Below, one piece after another: positions 35,779-44,610 of a DNA stretch of 50,632 nucleotides (positions are counted from its first letter, which is position 1; each line of letters starts with the position of its first letter). Position numbers and translations under genes: made by a program. The stretch comes from Pleurocapsa sp. MO_226.B13 (GTDB lineage Bacteria; Cyanobacteriota; Cyanobacteriia; Cyanobacteriales; Xenococcaceae), in assembly GCA_030064795.1 (NCBI GenBank), contig JASJEI010000019.1:1-50632 (forward strand), given 5' to 3'. The notes under the pieces are model-generated. The model worked only from the letters and a program-made list of their open reading frames with translations. It was not told the origin of the DNA and did no database searches.

Positions 35779-36095
35779 TGGGTAGTTAGTAGCAAGTAGC
35801 TAGAGACAAGCGGTGCGCGGGGATGGGGGACTTTTAACTAAGAACAGTTAACTATTGTGCATTACTATTCAGCAATGCCCGATCTTTTTAGCAACTGAAC
35901 AGATCTACTACAGATAATCTGGGGATGGGGAGACGATAAGAGAAGGAGACTGAGAGAGAAATTTTTAGCCTTATTTTGGAGAATTGGTATAAAAACTAAC
36001 AACTAACTACTCGTACAGACGCGAAATTTCGCGTCTGTACTTACTAATTGCTACATAATTATGTATGCCCATCTACTTAATAGTCTTCTGGTTTT
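35779..36095. other. Intergenic region before the lipoprotein gene
   Basis: No gene in this 317-bp stretch. It contains GTAGC-type short repeats, a GGGGATGGGG stretch similar to the start of the 13270 patch, and the palindrome at 36013-36040. Confidence 0.5.
36013..36040. repeat. 28-bp perfect palindrome (GTACAGACGCGAAA arm)
   Basis: Perfect 14-base arms; a variant of the GTAGAGACG family with GTACAGACG, where both arms changed together and pairing was kept. It lies 55 bp upstream of the lipoprotein start codon. Confidence 0.92.
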
Positions 36096-37547
36096 ATGAT
36101 CGCAGGTACAAAAACAAAGGTGGTTCTATTAGCTTCAATAGTAAGTCTGGGTTGGCTTGGTGGGGGATGTAGCAACTCGGCTTTCGATCCTGTTGCCAAT
36201 TCTGGAAATAATTCTAGTAGCAAAACATCTAATTCAGTTACTAGCGATGACTTGGATAATAAAATTAGTGCGGGAGAAAAAATACTTTTCAATCCAGATT
36301 CTAATACCTACAAGCAGGCTGCTGCTGCTGCTTATGCCTATGGTGATTATCAACAAGCAGGATCTCAGTGGGAGAGTAGCCTCAAACTACAGCGCAACGA
36401 TCCCGAGACTCTAATTTATTTAAACAACGCTCGTATTGACAATAGTCCCTCCTATAGTATCGCCGTACCAGTCCCGATTAGCGCGGAAATTAACGCAGCC
36501 AAAGAAATATTACGAGGTGCTGCTCAAGCACAACAGCAAATTAATCGTCAGGGTGGTATTAATGACAAGCCAATCAAATTAATTATCGCCGACGACGGCA
36601 ACGATCCTAACCTGGCTAAAAAACTAGCCAGTCGTTTTATTCAAAATTCGGAAATTTTGGGTATAGTAGGTCATTTTTCTAGTGATGTCACCTTAGAAGC
36701 AGCCCAAGTATATCAAAGCGAAGGTTTAGTGGTTATTTCTCCTACTAGTAGCTCTACCGTAATTTCTAACGTCGGTAGTTATATCTTTCGCACCGTATCT
36801 AGTGATTGTTTTGCAGGAAAGGCTTTGGCAGAATATCTGGTCGATCGCATCCAAGTCAAACAAGCTGCCGTATTATACAATTCTGCCAGTAACTATAGTA
36901 CTTCGATGCGGGATGTCTTTAAAACCAATTTAGAACAACAAGGTGGTGCGGTAGTTGCCGAGTTTAACTTTAGTCAGCCAAACTTTGATATTGTCGATGT
37001 TTTAAAAAAGATTAAAAACAAAGAAGCAAAAGCAATAGTTTTGTTTCCCAACTCATCGGGAATGAACGCTTTAGAAACTCTAGACAAAACCTTTTTAATT
37101 GCTTTAGTCAATCAAGGAGAACTTCCTCTACTGGGTGGAGATAGCTTATATAAGCCTCGTACTCTGCAATTAGGTAGACAAAATGTAGTTGACATGGTTT
37201 TATCTGTACCGTGGCATACCCAGAATACCAACTCGGAATTCGCTGCTACGGCAAAAAAACTTTGGGGTGGTAAGGTCAACTGGCGTACTATTCTAACCTA
37301 CGATGCAACTATGGCTTTAGCTAAAGCGATCGAGACTAACCCGACTCGCACGGGTATCCAGCAAACCCTTCTTTCTCCTGAATTTACCGCTGAGGGAGCA
37401 TCAGAATCAATTAAATTTTTGCCCACAGGCGATCGCGCTGCGGAAATAGAATTAGTTAAGGTGGTAGCTGGTAATAATTCTGGCTTTGGCTACGATTTTG
37501 TCCCCGTTACCGATACTTCTTATTCTACTAATGGCATATGTGAATAA
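36096..37547 (+). CDS. ABC-type substrate-binding lipoprotein (BCAA-like)
   Basis: The 483-residue product has a signal peptide with lipobox LGGGC, giving Cys25 as the lipidated residue. A low-complexity Asn/Ser linker and a short TPR-like helical pair (residues about 60-105: YKQAAAAAYAYGDYQQAGSQWE) follow. The type I periplasmic-binding fold of the branched-chain amino-acid class (Peripla_BP_6) begins near 120: GGINDKPIKLIIADDGNDPNLAKK, GIVGHFSSD, VVISPTSSST, LVDRIQVKQAAVLYN. No permease or ATPase genes adjoin, so it may be an orphan binding protein or sensor component. Ligand unknown. Confidence 0.87.
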   Translation: MIAGTKTKVVLLASIVSLGWLGGGCSNSAFDPVANSGNNSSSKTSNSVTSDDLDNKISAGEKILFNPDSNTYKQAAAAAYAYGDYQQAGSQWESSLKLQRNDPETLIYLNNARIDNSPSYSIAVPVPISAEINAAKEILRGAAQAQQQINRQGGINDKPIKLIIADDGNDPNLAKKLASRFIQNSEILGIVGHFSSDVTLEAAQVYQSEGLVVISPTSSSTVISNVGSYIFRTVSSDCFAGKALAEYLVDRIQVKQAAVLYNSASNYSTSMRDVFKTNLEQQGGAVVAEFNFSQPNFDIVDVLKKIKNKEAKAIVLFPNSSGMNALETLDKTFLIALVNQGELPLLGGDSLYKPRTLQLGRQNVVDMVLSVPWHTQNTNSEFAATAKKLWGGKVNWRTILTYDATMALAKAIETNPTRTGIQQTLLSPEFTAEGASESIKFLPTGDRAAEIELVKVVAGNNSGFGYDFVPVTDTSYSTNGICE

Positions 37548-37654
37548 TATCGCATTTTCTCTTACCCCTATTTGTTTGGGTTTGATCTTCAGTTCTTTTT
37601 ATAGGGGGAGTGAACGGTTACTTTTTTGCCTGTTCAACATTACACAAAAATTAT

Positions 37655-38284
37655 TTATGACAAAAGCTGACTAAATTCTCTTAAAGCTACACTAGAACCT
37701 ACTGACCAAGCTCGATTAACATAGTTAGGAATAGTTTGTTTGACTGGGAAGTTAGGGAAAATTTGACTGGTATCAGTTACTAAATAGCTATTATTGGCAA
37801 ACTGATATATATTCAATTCACCTTGTTTGTAAATCCAAACTTCAGGAATAGCTAAAGGGATATAGTCTTCAATGCGAGTAAACGAGGTGACATCAATCTC
37901 TATGGCTAAATCTGGTGGTGGATCGATACTTAAATCTAACTCACGTTTTCCTAATATTGCTTGGTAATTCTTGATATAAAAGCAAGCATCGGGTTCTAAT
38001 CCTGGTTCTCTTGCGCATCTTAATGTTATTGGATGAAAGCTTTGCCAGTCTTTTCCTTGATGACGTAGTAGTGCTTTAATTAAATCGGATATTACATCTA
38101 TTTCATTGCCATGTTCGGGTAAAGGACTCATTAGTAAAATATAATTATCTCGGAAACGAATACGAGGAATAGCGCGATCGCCCAATCGAGCTAAAAGCTG
38201 TTCGTAATCGGCTATAGTACCAGGAAACTGTAAGATCGTTCCTGCGGTCAGATCGATTTTATCTGGGGTGATGGTAGGCAACAT
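37655..38284 (-). CDS. Uma2-family (DUF820) putative endonuclease
   Basis: The 209-residue product is of the Uma2/DUF820 family, very numerous in cyanobacteria, with a PD-(D/E)xK restriction-like fold. Visible are the N-terminal ERxRxxDNYILLMSP-type hairpin, HGNEIDVISDLIKALL, LEPDACFYI (Asp99), and PDLAIEIDVTS with Glu129 and Asp131; the usual Lys after the second acidic pair is replaced by a different arrangement, as in much of the family. Function is unknown; many copies are thought to be mobile-associated. It converges with the lipoprotein gene and is followed upstream by the ArsR-type gene. Confidence 0.82.
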   Translation of the reverse strand: MLPTITPDKIDLTAGTILQFPGTIADYEQLLARLGDRAIPRIRFRDNYILLMSPLPEHGNEIDVISDLIKALLRHQGKDWQSFHPITLRCAREPGLEPDACFYIKNYQAILGKRELDLSIDPPPDLAIEIDVTSFTRIEDYIPLAIPEVWIYKQGELNIYQFANNSYLVTDTSQIFPNFPVKQTIPNYVNRAWSVGSSVALREFSQLLS

Positions 38285-38319
38285 TTTTTTACTTTAAAAT
38301 TACTATTTGTTTGTTCCAA

Positions 38320-38925
38320 CTAATTTTTGGCTTTCATGATTTCTCGTTCATCTTGCCAGAGATTTTCTGGTAAACGTTCGTAGATTCCTCTCTCTCTGGT
38401 CATCATGTTATAACCAATAAATTCTCGTCGTAAAGTGGCACTATCTGGATGATGGCGTTGAATAATTTGATTGACTTCTTTTTCGCTATAAACTCGTTCC
38501 AAATCGAATTTATTTATTAACCACTTGAGAATTACCAAACGCTTTTTACGGGAAGCTGGTATTTTGGTAATGCGATCGCTTTCTAAATAATTTCTTAAAA
38601 CTTTTTTCGACCAAGCTTCTACTGGTATATCTTCAGTCCAGTTTGCCATTTGCTCGGAGGTAAACAGAGATTTATTCAAACTAGATAAAGTATCGCTATT
38701 GAGTCTATATAAATGCGTATTACCGAGCGATCGCATTTCGACTAAATTTAATTCCTTTAACTTCATCAAATGATGCGATACTGTTGGCTCTTTTAACTGC
38801 AACCGTGCAGCTAAATCTTCGACACTACATTCAGCTTGGGACAAAATACCCACCAGTTTTAAGCGATTTTCGTTGGCTAATGCTTTAAAAAAATTGAGTA
38901 GGGTATCAAAATCTAGAGGATTCAT
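38320..38925 (-). CDS. ArsR-family repressor with DUF2087
   Basis: The 201-residue product has an N-terminal ArsR/SmtB winged helix (residues about 5-85: FFKALANENRLKLVGILSQAECSVEDLAARL, PTVSHHLMKLKELNLVEMR) and a C-terminal DUF2087 domain (about 120-195: RKKRLVILKWLINKF ... ATLRREFIGYNMMTRERGIYERL). The ArsR metal-site CVC is not present; a single Cys remains in AECSVED, so the signal need not be a metal. A 42-bp nested palindrome begins 4 bp upstream of the ATG, a typical place for autorepression. DUF2087 regulators often control adjacent methyltransferase genes, but none is found here. Confidence 0.87.
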   Translation of the reverse strand: MNPLDFDTLLNFFKALANENRLKLVGILSQAECSVEDLAARLQLKEPTVSHHLMKLKELNLVEMRSLGNTHLYRLNSDTLSSLNKSLFTSEQMANWTEDIPVEAWSKKVLRNYLESDRITKIPASRKKRLVILKWLINKFDLERVYSEKEVNQIIQRHHPDSATLRREFIGYNMMTRERGIYERLPENLWQDEREIMKAKN

Positions 38926-38928
38926 TAT

Positions 38929-38970
38929 ACTAATTCGATGTTTTTCTAATTAGAATTGTATCGAATTAGT
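38929..38970. promoter_or_regulatory. Nested dyad, likely ArsR operator
   Basis: Outer arms ACTAATTCGAT (38929-38939) and ATCGAATTAGT (38960-38970) are a perfect inverted repeat. A perfect inner palindrome TTCTAATTAGAA (38944-38955) has exactly the same centre. It abuts the repressor start codon, so repressor binding would block its own transcription or translation initiation. Confidence 0.8.
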
Positions 38971-39197
38971 TATGCAAGTAGCAGTAAAAGCGATCGCCTG
39001 GGGGGAAAATTATATTTAGAATCTTTGAGTGATGTTTTGGCAATTCATCTCTTACGCAACTATTGTGTTTTCGATCCAGTATTGCGTCAGTCTACCAAAG
39101 GGTAGCACCAGCCAAGCTTCGTCAAACCATGGGACTGATGCCGACTAATACTATTTTTAGTTGGGATGTGACGGGTGGGTTTGACTCTGGCATGAGT

Positions 39198-39335
39198 TCA
39201 TTTTAAGCGATCTCCTCCACTTTTTTTCGCTCTCCTATACAGGATCTCTGCTACCTCTCTCAGCCTATCTTTTACTACTGCTTGCTCTTCTGGTGTCATC
39301 TTTGATTGAACAAAATCTTTTTCTTTAAACACCAT
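39198..39335 (-). CDS. Possible small helical protein, 45 aa
   Basis: The reading frame encodes MVFKEKDFVQSKMTPEEQAV followed by VKDRLREVAEILYRRAKKSG and a short basic tail. The composition (acidic, then basic amphipathic helix) looks protein-like. The TPEEQ...RLREVAEILY pattern recalls small cyanobacterial or transposon-associated N-terminal segments, and it may be the start of a once longer gene. No good SD is seen. Function unknown. Confidence 0.4.
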   Translation of the reverse strand: MVFKEKDFVQSKMTPEEQAVVKDRLREVAEILYRRAKKSGGDRLK

Positions 39336-39380
39336 AATAAGTAGGTGGGTGAAATTAAATATAAAATAGCTGTGACAGAG

Positions 39381-39408
39381 ATTAGGGATTGGGGATTGGG
39401 GAATGGGG
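39381..39408. repeat. Heptanucleotide tandem repeat (ATTGGGG)
   Basis: Four copies of a 7-bp unit near GGATTGGGG/GAATGGGG. STRR type. Confidence 0.7.
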
Positions 39409-39453
39409 AAAAAATTAATTAGTTGGGTTTTATAAATTATTCTGCCTACCTAC

Positions 39454-39498
39454 TTACTCTAAGCATTTTTATTTATTGCAAAAGTGGGATACTCCCAC
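39454..39498 (-). repeat. 45-bp dispersed terminus, copy 2
   Basis: It matches 188-232 in the same orientation, with the hairpin GTGGGATACTCCCAC perfect at 39484-39498. It encodes the end GSIPLLQ and stop of the 732-residue protein, just as copy 1 encodes GSIPLLH and stop of the regulator. Confidence 0.6.
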
Positions 39499-41671
39499 TG
39501 ATAAATCTAACTTTCTCTGCACCTTGAATCATTTGTAAGGCAAATTGAGCTGAAGTAAAACAAGTTGTCTTCTCAATTTCATTTTTGTTTGTCAACTCAT
39601 TCTTAATTTCATCGACTAGATTATTAATGTTAACTACTTTTCTAGTCTCATCTTTCCAGTGAATAGGTTGAACTTTCCAATCACTCCTTTCCGTTCCATC
39701 TAGCTTTCTTAACTCTCGCTCCAGATTGCCATTCTCATCATTATTGAAACCAAAATGCAGTCCCTCTGGCTTGAGAGAGATATCAACTGTCAGAATTTCT
39801 CCATCAAACAGACAAATTAATACATTTTCTGAAAGGCGATCGCAACGTAAAATTTTTGCTTTCTGATTTTCGAGCATTGGTAGATCGCCAGTTATGGAAG
39901 ATTCAGAGCCATCTATTTGTAAATCTGACCAACCTGAAACTACTTCCGATCGCATTATAAAACCAGTGATTTTTTTGGCTTCACCTGTTAGAGGATTATT
40001 GGTACTATCTTGTTGCGCGCTAGATACTTGCACTCTACCAATGCTAAAGGCACCATCTAGCAGAGATTCTACCCAAAACCAATCTAACCAGAAAAAACGA
40101 ATTGATTCTGGGGGTAGCATCTGTTCTTCTGGTACTAGATAGTTAAAAGGAACATCGTATAAGAGTCCTAGTTGCTCGAACCAGGTTTTTAGATCTTCAG
40201 GGAGATCGTTATTAATAGAGTCACTACCAGAATTGTCAGGAAAGATATGAGGAAAAAGAGCTTGTTGATTATTTTGGGCTATTTTTTGGGCTTTGTTACG
40301 TTTCCAGTTAAAGAGGCTGGTGGCAAATTGTTTATCTTGTAGAGCTAATAGTTGACCGAGTTGCCAAGCTGCTGCATAGGAAATATCAAATAAACCAGTA
40401 TTAGAATTATAGGAAATAAGTTGGTCTGCACTGCGAACCGAAAGTTGAGACAGTTTTAAATCTGTCTGATTTTGACCTGGTATGAGAGGACTATGATACC
40501 AAGAAAAGGTTTTACCTCCCTGGCGGAGATAATGGGGTAAGGGAATATATCCTTTGGTAAGGTACTGTTTAGTATCAGCATTTATATTTTTAGGAAGCCT
40601 TAAAATTCCATCTCGATCATAAACACTTAGCCTATTATTTTTGCTGACAATGGAGTAATGCTTATTTTCATCTGTGATATCCCATCCCTCGCTATTGGGA
40701 ACAACAGAATAATTCTCTGAAAGGGGATTGTTGTTTTTTTTGAACTCAGTTTTTAAGCTATCTGATATCTCCCCTTGATTGAGCGTTTGTTCATCTGTAT
40801 CTGATAAGTCTATGCTAAATAATAGATTAAAATTTTCAAGCAATCCCATAAAACTTTGTTCGGGTTCAGTACAAGAAAAGCTCCAATTTTTTAGGACAAC
40901 TAGACGAATATAATTTTCATTTGTGGCATTTTGATAATTAAATTCACCATTATCGTTATATCGTTCTTCTAAGGAAACTAAATAGGCTGTGCTGATTCCC
41001 TCTTTTTTGGGAAGCCGATTGCTAATAACTAAGGATAAAGATTCGCTATTTTCTGTATCTCCTGTTGTAACTTGACGAACATGAGCTAGATATTCTAAGT
41101 CATTAATGGTTGGTAAAATAGCTTCCAGTAGCCCTCTTTTGAGATCCAAAACTGTCACTCTATCCGTTATATTATGTCCAGTAAGAACTTGAAATTTTTC
41201 CAGATCTTCAATACCAATACCTGGAAATCGAGGCTGATCGACTGCTTCAACTCTTTCGTTTAGATCTTCTAATTGTAGAACTGTTAATGGAAGAACTGAC
41301 GGCGTTTCTCCTTGTGTCTCTTCTTCATAGATAATCAATAATCCTAACCACGGGGCATTTTGGTTTCCAGATTGTGCTAATCTTTCCCAAGGTAAGGTAC
41401 TGCTTTTCAGGGCAATGTGCGGTAGGATATGGGAATGATCGCCGAGGCTACCTGATGGGGGAAAAACAGCATGAATCTCTTGGGGGTTTAATGCAAAGCG
41501 ATTTCCTCGAACTGCAAAAGTAAGATCAGAACTAAATGTTTCCTTGATATCGTCAATTTTGATAGTTTGCTCGATCTCAATTTTATATTCTCCAGCATCT
41601 AAAGGTGTTTGATGGTTTTGAATGAATTGAATTTGACCCTTGGCTGTTGTATCGCTAACTTTAACACTCAT
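39473..41671 (-). CDS. Unknown 732-aa protein of the DUF6603-type cluster
   Basis: I do not recognise a named domain. The N-terminal 100 residues are beta-rich (GEYKIEIEQTIKI, LTFAVRGNRFALNPQEIHAVFPP). The middle has LGLLIIYEEE and ISNRLPKKE-type strands and KNWSFSCTE. A conserved-looking C-terminal half includes GYIPLPHYLRQGGKTFSWYH, FDISYAAAWQLGQLLALQDK, PFNYLVPEEQMLPPESIRFF and GFIMRSEVVSGWSDLQIDG. These segments look like real conserved blocks, rich in Trp and Tyr. No signal peptide, membrane helix or catalytic motif is evident. It is the last gene of the minus-strand cluster, 23 bp after the 943-residue gene, so probably co-translated with it. Its last residues come from a dispersed repeat. 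Confidence 0.75.
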   Translation of the reverse strand: MSVKVSDTTAKGQIQFIQNHQTPLDAGEYKIEIEQTIKIDDIKETFSSDLTFAVRGNRFALNPQEIHAVFPPSGSLGDHSHILPHIALKSSTLPWERLAQSGNQNAPWLGLLIIYEEETQGETPSVLPLTVLQLEDLNERVEAVDQPRFPGIGIEDLEKFQVLTGHNITDRVTVLDLKRGLLEAILPTINDLEYLAHVRQVTTGDTENSESLSLVISNRLPKKEGISTAYLVSLEERYNDNGEFNYQNATNENYIRLVVLKNWSFSCTEPEQSFMGLLENFNLLFSIDLSDTDEQTLNQGEISDSLKTEFKKNNNPLSENYSVVPNSEGWDITDENKHYSIVSKNNRLSVYDRDGILRLPKNINADTKQYLTKGYIPLPHYLRQGGKTFSWYHSPLIPGQNQTDLKLSQLSVRSADQLISYNSNTGLFDISYAAAWQLGQLLALQDKQFATSLFNWKRNKAQKIAQNNQQALFPHIFPDNSGSDSINNDLPEDLKTWFEQLGLLYDVPFNYLVPEEQMLPPESIRFFWLDWFWVESLLDGAFSIGRVQVSSAQQDSTNNPLTGEAKKITGFIMRSEVVSGWSDLQIDGSESSITGDLPMLENQKAKILRCDRLSENVLICLFDGEILTVDISLKPEGLHFGFNNDENGNLERELRKLDGTERSDWKVQPIHWKDETRKVVNINNLVDEIKNELTNKNEIEKTTCFTSAQFALQMIQGAEKVRFISGSIPLLQ

Positions 41672-41694
41672 AATTTAAACTAAAAATAATAGGA

Positions 41695-44526
41695 TTAAAT
41701 AATTGCAGCTTCAAGTTGAGGTGCAATGATAAATGCTTGCTCTATTCCTTTGTCTGTTGTAAATTCTTCTAAATCGATCTCGATATCGGATAATCCCAAG
41801 CTTTGTTGCAAGCTATGCCTAGCATTCTTAACAGCTTCAGAAGTTATACTTTGAGCAATATTTCTTTCTCTTATATCTTCGTCTGTTTCTTCACTGGCTG
41901 AAAAAGTAGCAAACGAATTCCATTGATAGGCATTACTTACAGGTTGTGTATCGTAAGCTAGATTCTTACGCTCAATAGCTTGGGGTTCCCCAGGAGTTGG
42001 AGGATTGGCAGGCTTAATTTTATATCCAGATAATACATTGTCGATAAGTCTTGGTTGATTGGGATTGTTGCTATTGGATTCTCCCCATAATCCTGTCGGA
42101 ATATTTTTAGCAATCGGAATACATTCAAAATTACTTCCCTGGCTTTTTTCCCTACCGTCTGCTTGGATTTTTACCAGAGAAATACTATATTTCGATTCAG
42201 TAAATTTCTGGTTATTGACATTCATAGGTGCGACACCAAAGCTAGTCTCCGGCGTAATCCCAGATTCAGTCTGTTGTTTGATTAAAATTTGCCCAGTTTC
42301 AGCATCTTTAAGGGGAATTATAGAGGTAGCGGTAAAAGCAAATTCTTGAGGATTGACAATAAAGATTTCTTCTTGGTTTGCTGTTTCTAGTTTTCGCAGC
42401 AGTCCACTTGCAACATCAATGGTGCAAATTTTGTTATCAGCAGGTAAGAAAGATGTTTTGAATTCTGACCACTTAATTGGCTTGGGTTTCTGACCAGAGC
42501 GATCGCCAAAGCGAATTGTAAAAGAGACTACCGAAAGATTAATCGTGGCTGTACCTGAGAATTGTGGTCCCCAAATATGTAAGCTTGCTCCTACCTGTAC
42601 TTTAATAGTTTTACGCCAACCAAATATTTTAAAAGTGTAGGACGCACCAAGACTCAAGGAAATTCGAGCATCATAAAAATAGGGCTTCCAAGCGACGATA
42701 AAATGAGCCTTAGCAATAAACCAGGCTTTGATACTTCCCGACTGCCAAACCGCTTCTAAGCTGCCTCCTGCCATAATTGCTGAAGCAGTCAGAGCAAAGT
42801 ACATACTACCTTTGACACTCAGTTGATTACTAATGCGCCAATTGAGAGCGAGGGGATCTACCCTAGGATAGTGAGCGGGAATCTGGAAACTGGGATGGTA
42901 GCCCCCAACTGTTAGAACAAAATCGTCTTGATATCGACCAGAAAACCAACTGTAGAAGGCAAATCCCCCACTGAGATGACAGTTGCGATCGAAGAGATAA
43001 GAATCGGGCAGAATTTTGCCCTCGACTTTGAGCGTACCTTCAGAGGGAACAAAGCTAGCAAGAATAGCAAAGCGGACTTGAGCCAGAGGCGGAGGGAGAG
43101 TATCTGGGTTGACACCTGGGGGGATGGGTGGAGAAATTAAGGTTGAGATACCAAGTAGATCTAGGGCAAAGCGATCGCCGAAAGTGGCAACGAGAAGCAC
43201 AAAAGACTCAATCAGCTTAAAGGAAGTAAACTTAATTCCTACCATTAACACCACCTGTCCAACCTTGGGGGGAATGTATGGTCGTAAGTCTTGCTGAATC
43301 CCTATGAGTTCATCTACATTCGCTTGTGCGCCACTTAGCGCAGCTTGCACTAAGGGAAAATTAGGAATATCGTCAAGGGTGGGTAAAATTAAACTGCGGT
43401 TGTAGGCGAAACCCAGGGCAAGTCCAGTAACGAAGAAAAATGGAGGTCCGCCAATTGGTTTGTCTAGTACACCATAAATAAAGAGGGAGGGATGACCTTC
43501 AGTGGTAGTATACGAGCCGAATGCGAATAGAGTAAATGCTTCAGTCTTGACAATGACAGTTCCAGAGTACTCGTCTTTGCCATCAATTGTAGTTCTGAGG
43601 AAAGAACCGCCAATGGAAACTGCTCCTTCACTTTCGTAGTCGATGCCAATACCATGAAGGTTGAACTTCGGTTTAAATTGTTTGATAGATGAACCAACAG
43701 ATAATCCATCTAGGGTTAAGGTAAGCCCAGCAGAAGAAATGGAAGCGTCTAGGAGAAACCAGACTTCTGAATTTTGATATTGTACGCCAACCCGCTTGAA
43801 GTAGACAGGGCCAAAGTTCTTTTTGAGGTCAAACCATTTAGTAGTTTCAGATTTTTGTGGAGAAGTTGTTTCTGTTGTTTCTATACTGGTTTTGGCTAAT
43901 AAAACATTTGAGTTATTTTTGTTTTTACTATTGCTAGAGTCTTCTTGCCGATCGCTTTTCGTAATGGGAATATCTAAAGTTTCTAGGCGATCGCCAAATT
44001 GCATTGATGCAGATAAACCCAGTCCTCGATCGATATCTTGTTGTTCGAGAATTCCTGCGATTTTGTTAAATTTGGCGGAGGCGTAGAGAAGTTTAAAATT
44101 TTTAATCGCAATGGTTCGATCTGAGGCAAATTCCTTTCCAATTAAGGGAAGGCTAGATAAGTTAATTTCTGTACCCAGATTTAAGCTAATTAAATATTGT
44201 GTTTTTTTATCTTTTTGTCTAATAATTAATAATAGTTCGTTTAAAGCAATTTCTATATCGTCAGGTATTGAATCTCCTAATTCCTTTTCCAAGGCGTTAA
44301 CAAGATTTTTTAGTTTGATAGATTCTTGAGTAGAAATAGTTCCCTTAAGTAAAGAGGTTTCATTTGCTATTTTTTCTAGCTTAATCTCTATTGGTTGCTC
44401 GGAAACATTTAGTTCAGCTATAAATCCAAAATTAAGCTTAGCTTTTTTTTTAGTTTGATTCATTACTTCTCTAATAAGCTGTTGATGCTGATGAACTGAC
44501 AAAAGATAGTAAGGGAGAACAGCCAT
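41695..44526 (-). CDS. DUF6603-like large beta-rich protein, 943 aa
   Basis: The first 230 residues are charged and partly helical, with a low-complexity Ser/Asn/Lys linker near 190-230. From about residue 233 to 680 there is a long array of alternating hydrophobic-polar beta strands with Gly turns (FGPVYFKRVGVQYQ, GLSVGSS, GGPPFFFVTGLALGFAYNR, GGFAFYSWFSGRYQDDFVLTVGGYHP, GGSLEAVWQSG, IHIWGPQFSG-like). I assign this to DUF6603 from the GGPPFFFVTGL and LTVGGYHP patterns. The strands suggest a beta barrel, beta roll or lipid-groove protein; this is inference. The last 250 residues are hydrophilic. There is no signal peptide. The ATG and its AAGGG SD lie inside a 28-bp palindromic repeat; a later ATG at codon 22 (MNQTKKK) is an alternative start. 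Confidence 0.75.
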   Translation of the reverse strand: MAVLPYYLLSVHQHQQLIREVMNQTKKKAKLNFGFIAELNVSEQPIEIKLEKIANETSLLKGTISTQESIKLKNLVNALEKELGDSIPDDIEIALNELLLIIRQKDKKTQYLISLNLGTEINLSSLPLIGKEFASDRTIAIKNFKLLYASAKFNKIAGILEQQDIDRGLGLSASMQFGDRLETLDIPITKSDRQEDSSNSKNKNNSNVLLAKTSIETTETTSPQKSETTKWFDLKKNFGPVYFKRVGVQYQNSEVWFLLDASISSAGLTLTLDGLSVGSSIKQFKPKFNLHGIGIDYESEGAVSIGGSFLRTTIDGKDEYSGTVIVKTEAFTLFAFGSYTTTEGHPSLFIYGVLDKPIGGPPFFFVTGLALGFAYNRSLILPTLDDIPNFPLVQAALSGAQANVDELIGIQQDLRPYIPPKVGQVVLMVGIKFTSFKLIESFVLLVATFGDRFALDLLGISTLISPPIPPGVNPDTLPPPLAQVRFAILASFVPSEGTLKVEGKILPDSYLFDRNCHLSGGFAFYSWFSGRYQDDFVLTVGGYHPSFQIPAHYPRVDPLALNWRISNQLSVKGSMYFALTASAIMAGGSLEAVWQSGSIKAWFIAKAHFIVAWKPYFYDARISLSLGASYTFKIFGWRKTIKVQVGASLHIWGPQFSGTATINLSVVSFTIRFGDRSGQKPKPIKWSEFKTSFLPADNKICTIDVASGLLRKLETANQEEIFIVNPQEFAFTATSIIPLKDAETGQILIKQQTESGITPETSFGVAPMNVNNQKFTESKYSISLVKIQADGREKSQGSNFECIPIAKNIPTGLWGESNSNNPNQPRLIDNVLSGYKIKPANPPTPGEPQAIERKNLAYDTQPVSNAYQWNSFATFSASEETDEDIRERNIAQSITSEAVKNARHSLQQSLGLSDIEIDLEEFTTDKGIEQAFIIAPQLEAAII

Positions 44527-44536
44527 TCGCCCTTAC
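44509..44536. repeat. 28-bp degenerate palindrome overlapping a start codon
   Basis: Left end GTAAGGGAGAAC, right end ATTCGCCCTTAC, matching the GGGCGAAC-type repeat at 23999-24026 with changes. On the minus strand it supplies AAGGGCGAATG, that is both an SD-like AAGGG and the ATG, and the first codons of the 943-residue gene. Confidence 0.7.
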
Positions 44537-44610
44537 AATTAATGTTTAATCAAAGCTATTAAATTTAGTATGAGTTCGGGATAATCTTGTTAACTCGAAC
44601 TCACTTTATC

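Larger units (their letters stand above)
38971..39472. other. Intergenic region after the repressor operator
   Basis: About 500 bp with no long gene. It contains one possible 45-residue minus-strand gene (39198-39335), a heptamer repeat (39381-39408) and part of the second 45-bp terminus. It marks the border between the mixed region and the unusual minus-strand cluster. Confidence 0.5.
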
